NCBI RefSeq assembly: GCF_023336895.1
Contig: NZ_JAMBLT010000004.1
Coordinates: forward strand, 1-64,000
Length of the DNA: 64,000 nt
Direction: 5' to 3'
Source of the DNA: Parasutterella secunda
Lineage (GTDB): Bacteria > Pseudomonadota > Gammaproteobacteria > Burkholderiales > Burkholderiaceae_F
Positions 63,993-64,000 of the stretch are shown here, in pieces. How positions within the stretch are numbered: the stretch's first letter is position 1; every line of letters starts with the position of its first letter. The position numbers and the translations under genes were made by a program. The notes below the pieces were generated by a model, which was not told the origin of the DNA, ran no database searches, and saw only the letters and a program-made list of their open reading frames with translations.

Positions 63993-64000
63993 ATGGATAA
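63993..64000 (+). CDS. rsmH: Start of the next gene (rsmH/mraW expected), cut by the window end
   Basis: ATGGATAA at the window end is preceded by AGGAGAGGGTGA, a strong ribosome-binding site. In almost all dcw clusters the gene after mraZ is rsmH (16S rRNA m4C1402 methyltransferase). The identity is inferred from that order; only two codons are visible. Confidence 0.7.

Overview
The window looks like chromosomal sequence from an asaccharolytic, probably microaerophilic or anaerobic, host-associated betaproteobacterium of the Burkholderiales, most likely the Sutterellaceae (Parasutterella/Sutterella/Turicimonas type). This is an inference from gene content: the divergent purM / hda-HAD phosphatase-pcnB-folK block known from Burkholderiales, an mraZ-rsmH dcw start, at least four C4-dicarboxylate or anion carriers (DctA, two DcuC-type, SLC13), several amino-acid and peptide scavenging systems, a stand-alone NrdD-tail protein, a perfect FNR box, and no sugar catabolism. 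No computation or database search was run; all calls come from reading the sequence and translations.

Layout. 1-2900: a small ORF, periplasmic rhodanese, DctA and YigZ (the last three on the minus strand). 2900-7400: groESL behind a textbook heat-shock promoter, dacB, and a pyridoxal-kinase-like gene. 7400-11000: a polar amino-acid ABC operon with two tandem binding proteins. 11000-12200: a two-gene operon (Nim-like flavoprotein plus SugE/Gdx exporter) behind a guanidine-II riboswitch. 12400-16000: a Tat-like double carboxymuconolactone decarboxylase protein divergent from an AraC regulator, then a membrane metallophosphoesterase. 15600-22600: UvrD/PcrA helicase, MnmA, nitronate monooxygenase, a nicotinamidase-like protein without the catalytic cysteine, an EamA transporter and a phosphoribosyltransferase. 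22800-33000: the NrdD-tail protein, a scavenging region (two M20 amidohydrolases, a DcuC carrier, a DUF3100-like transporter pair, an adenosine-deaminase-like enzyme), a pertactin-like autotransporter with a poly-C tract after its start codon, and an unexplained 45-residue Ser/Thr-rich ORF.

32900-40200: purM, hda, HAD phosphatase, pcnB, folK, tRNA-Val(CAC), tRNA-Leu(CAA), a DUF134-NifX fusion and homoserine dehydrogenase. 40400-47300: an SLC13 carrier with an FNR box, PPK2, a MarR/cupin pair sharing one operator, a TnpB-like gene with an intact RuvC triad but no zinc ribbon, a truncated and frameshifted MFS pseudogene at its right end, and a CreA lipoprotein. 47300-54500: an inverted DnaA-box pair, a secreted tandem-repeat protein, hemL, a PagP-OmpW fusion outer-membrane protein, a second DcuC carrier, a class I glutamine-amidotransferase-like hydrolase and an SSS-family symporter. 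54500-64000: rnpB, feoA-feoA-feoB divergent from a porin with Fur-like sites between them, an MscS channel, an ADP-forming acyl-CoA synthetase, and mraZ with its four-repeat operator, ending in the first codons of rsmH.

The least ordinary items are the zinc-ribbon-less TnpB with its broken neighbour, the PagP-OmpW fusion, the guanidine-II operon containing a flavoprotein, the poly-C autotransporter, the catalytically degenerate nicotinamidase, and the 45-residue ORF at 31477-31614.
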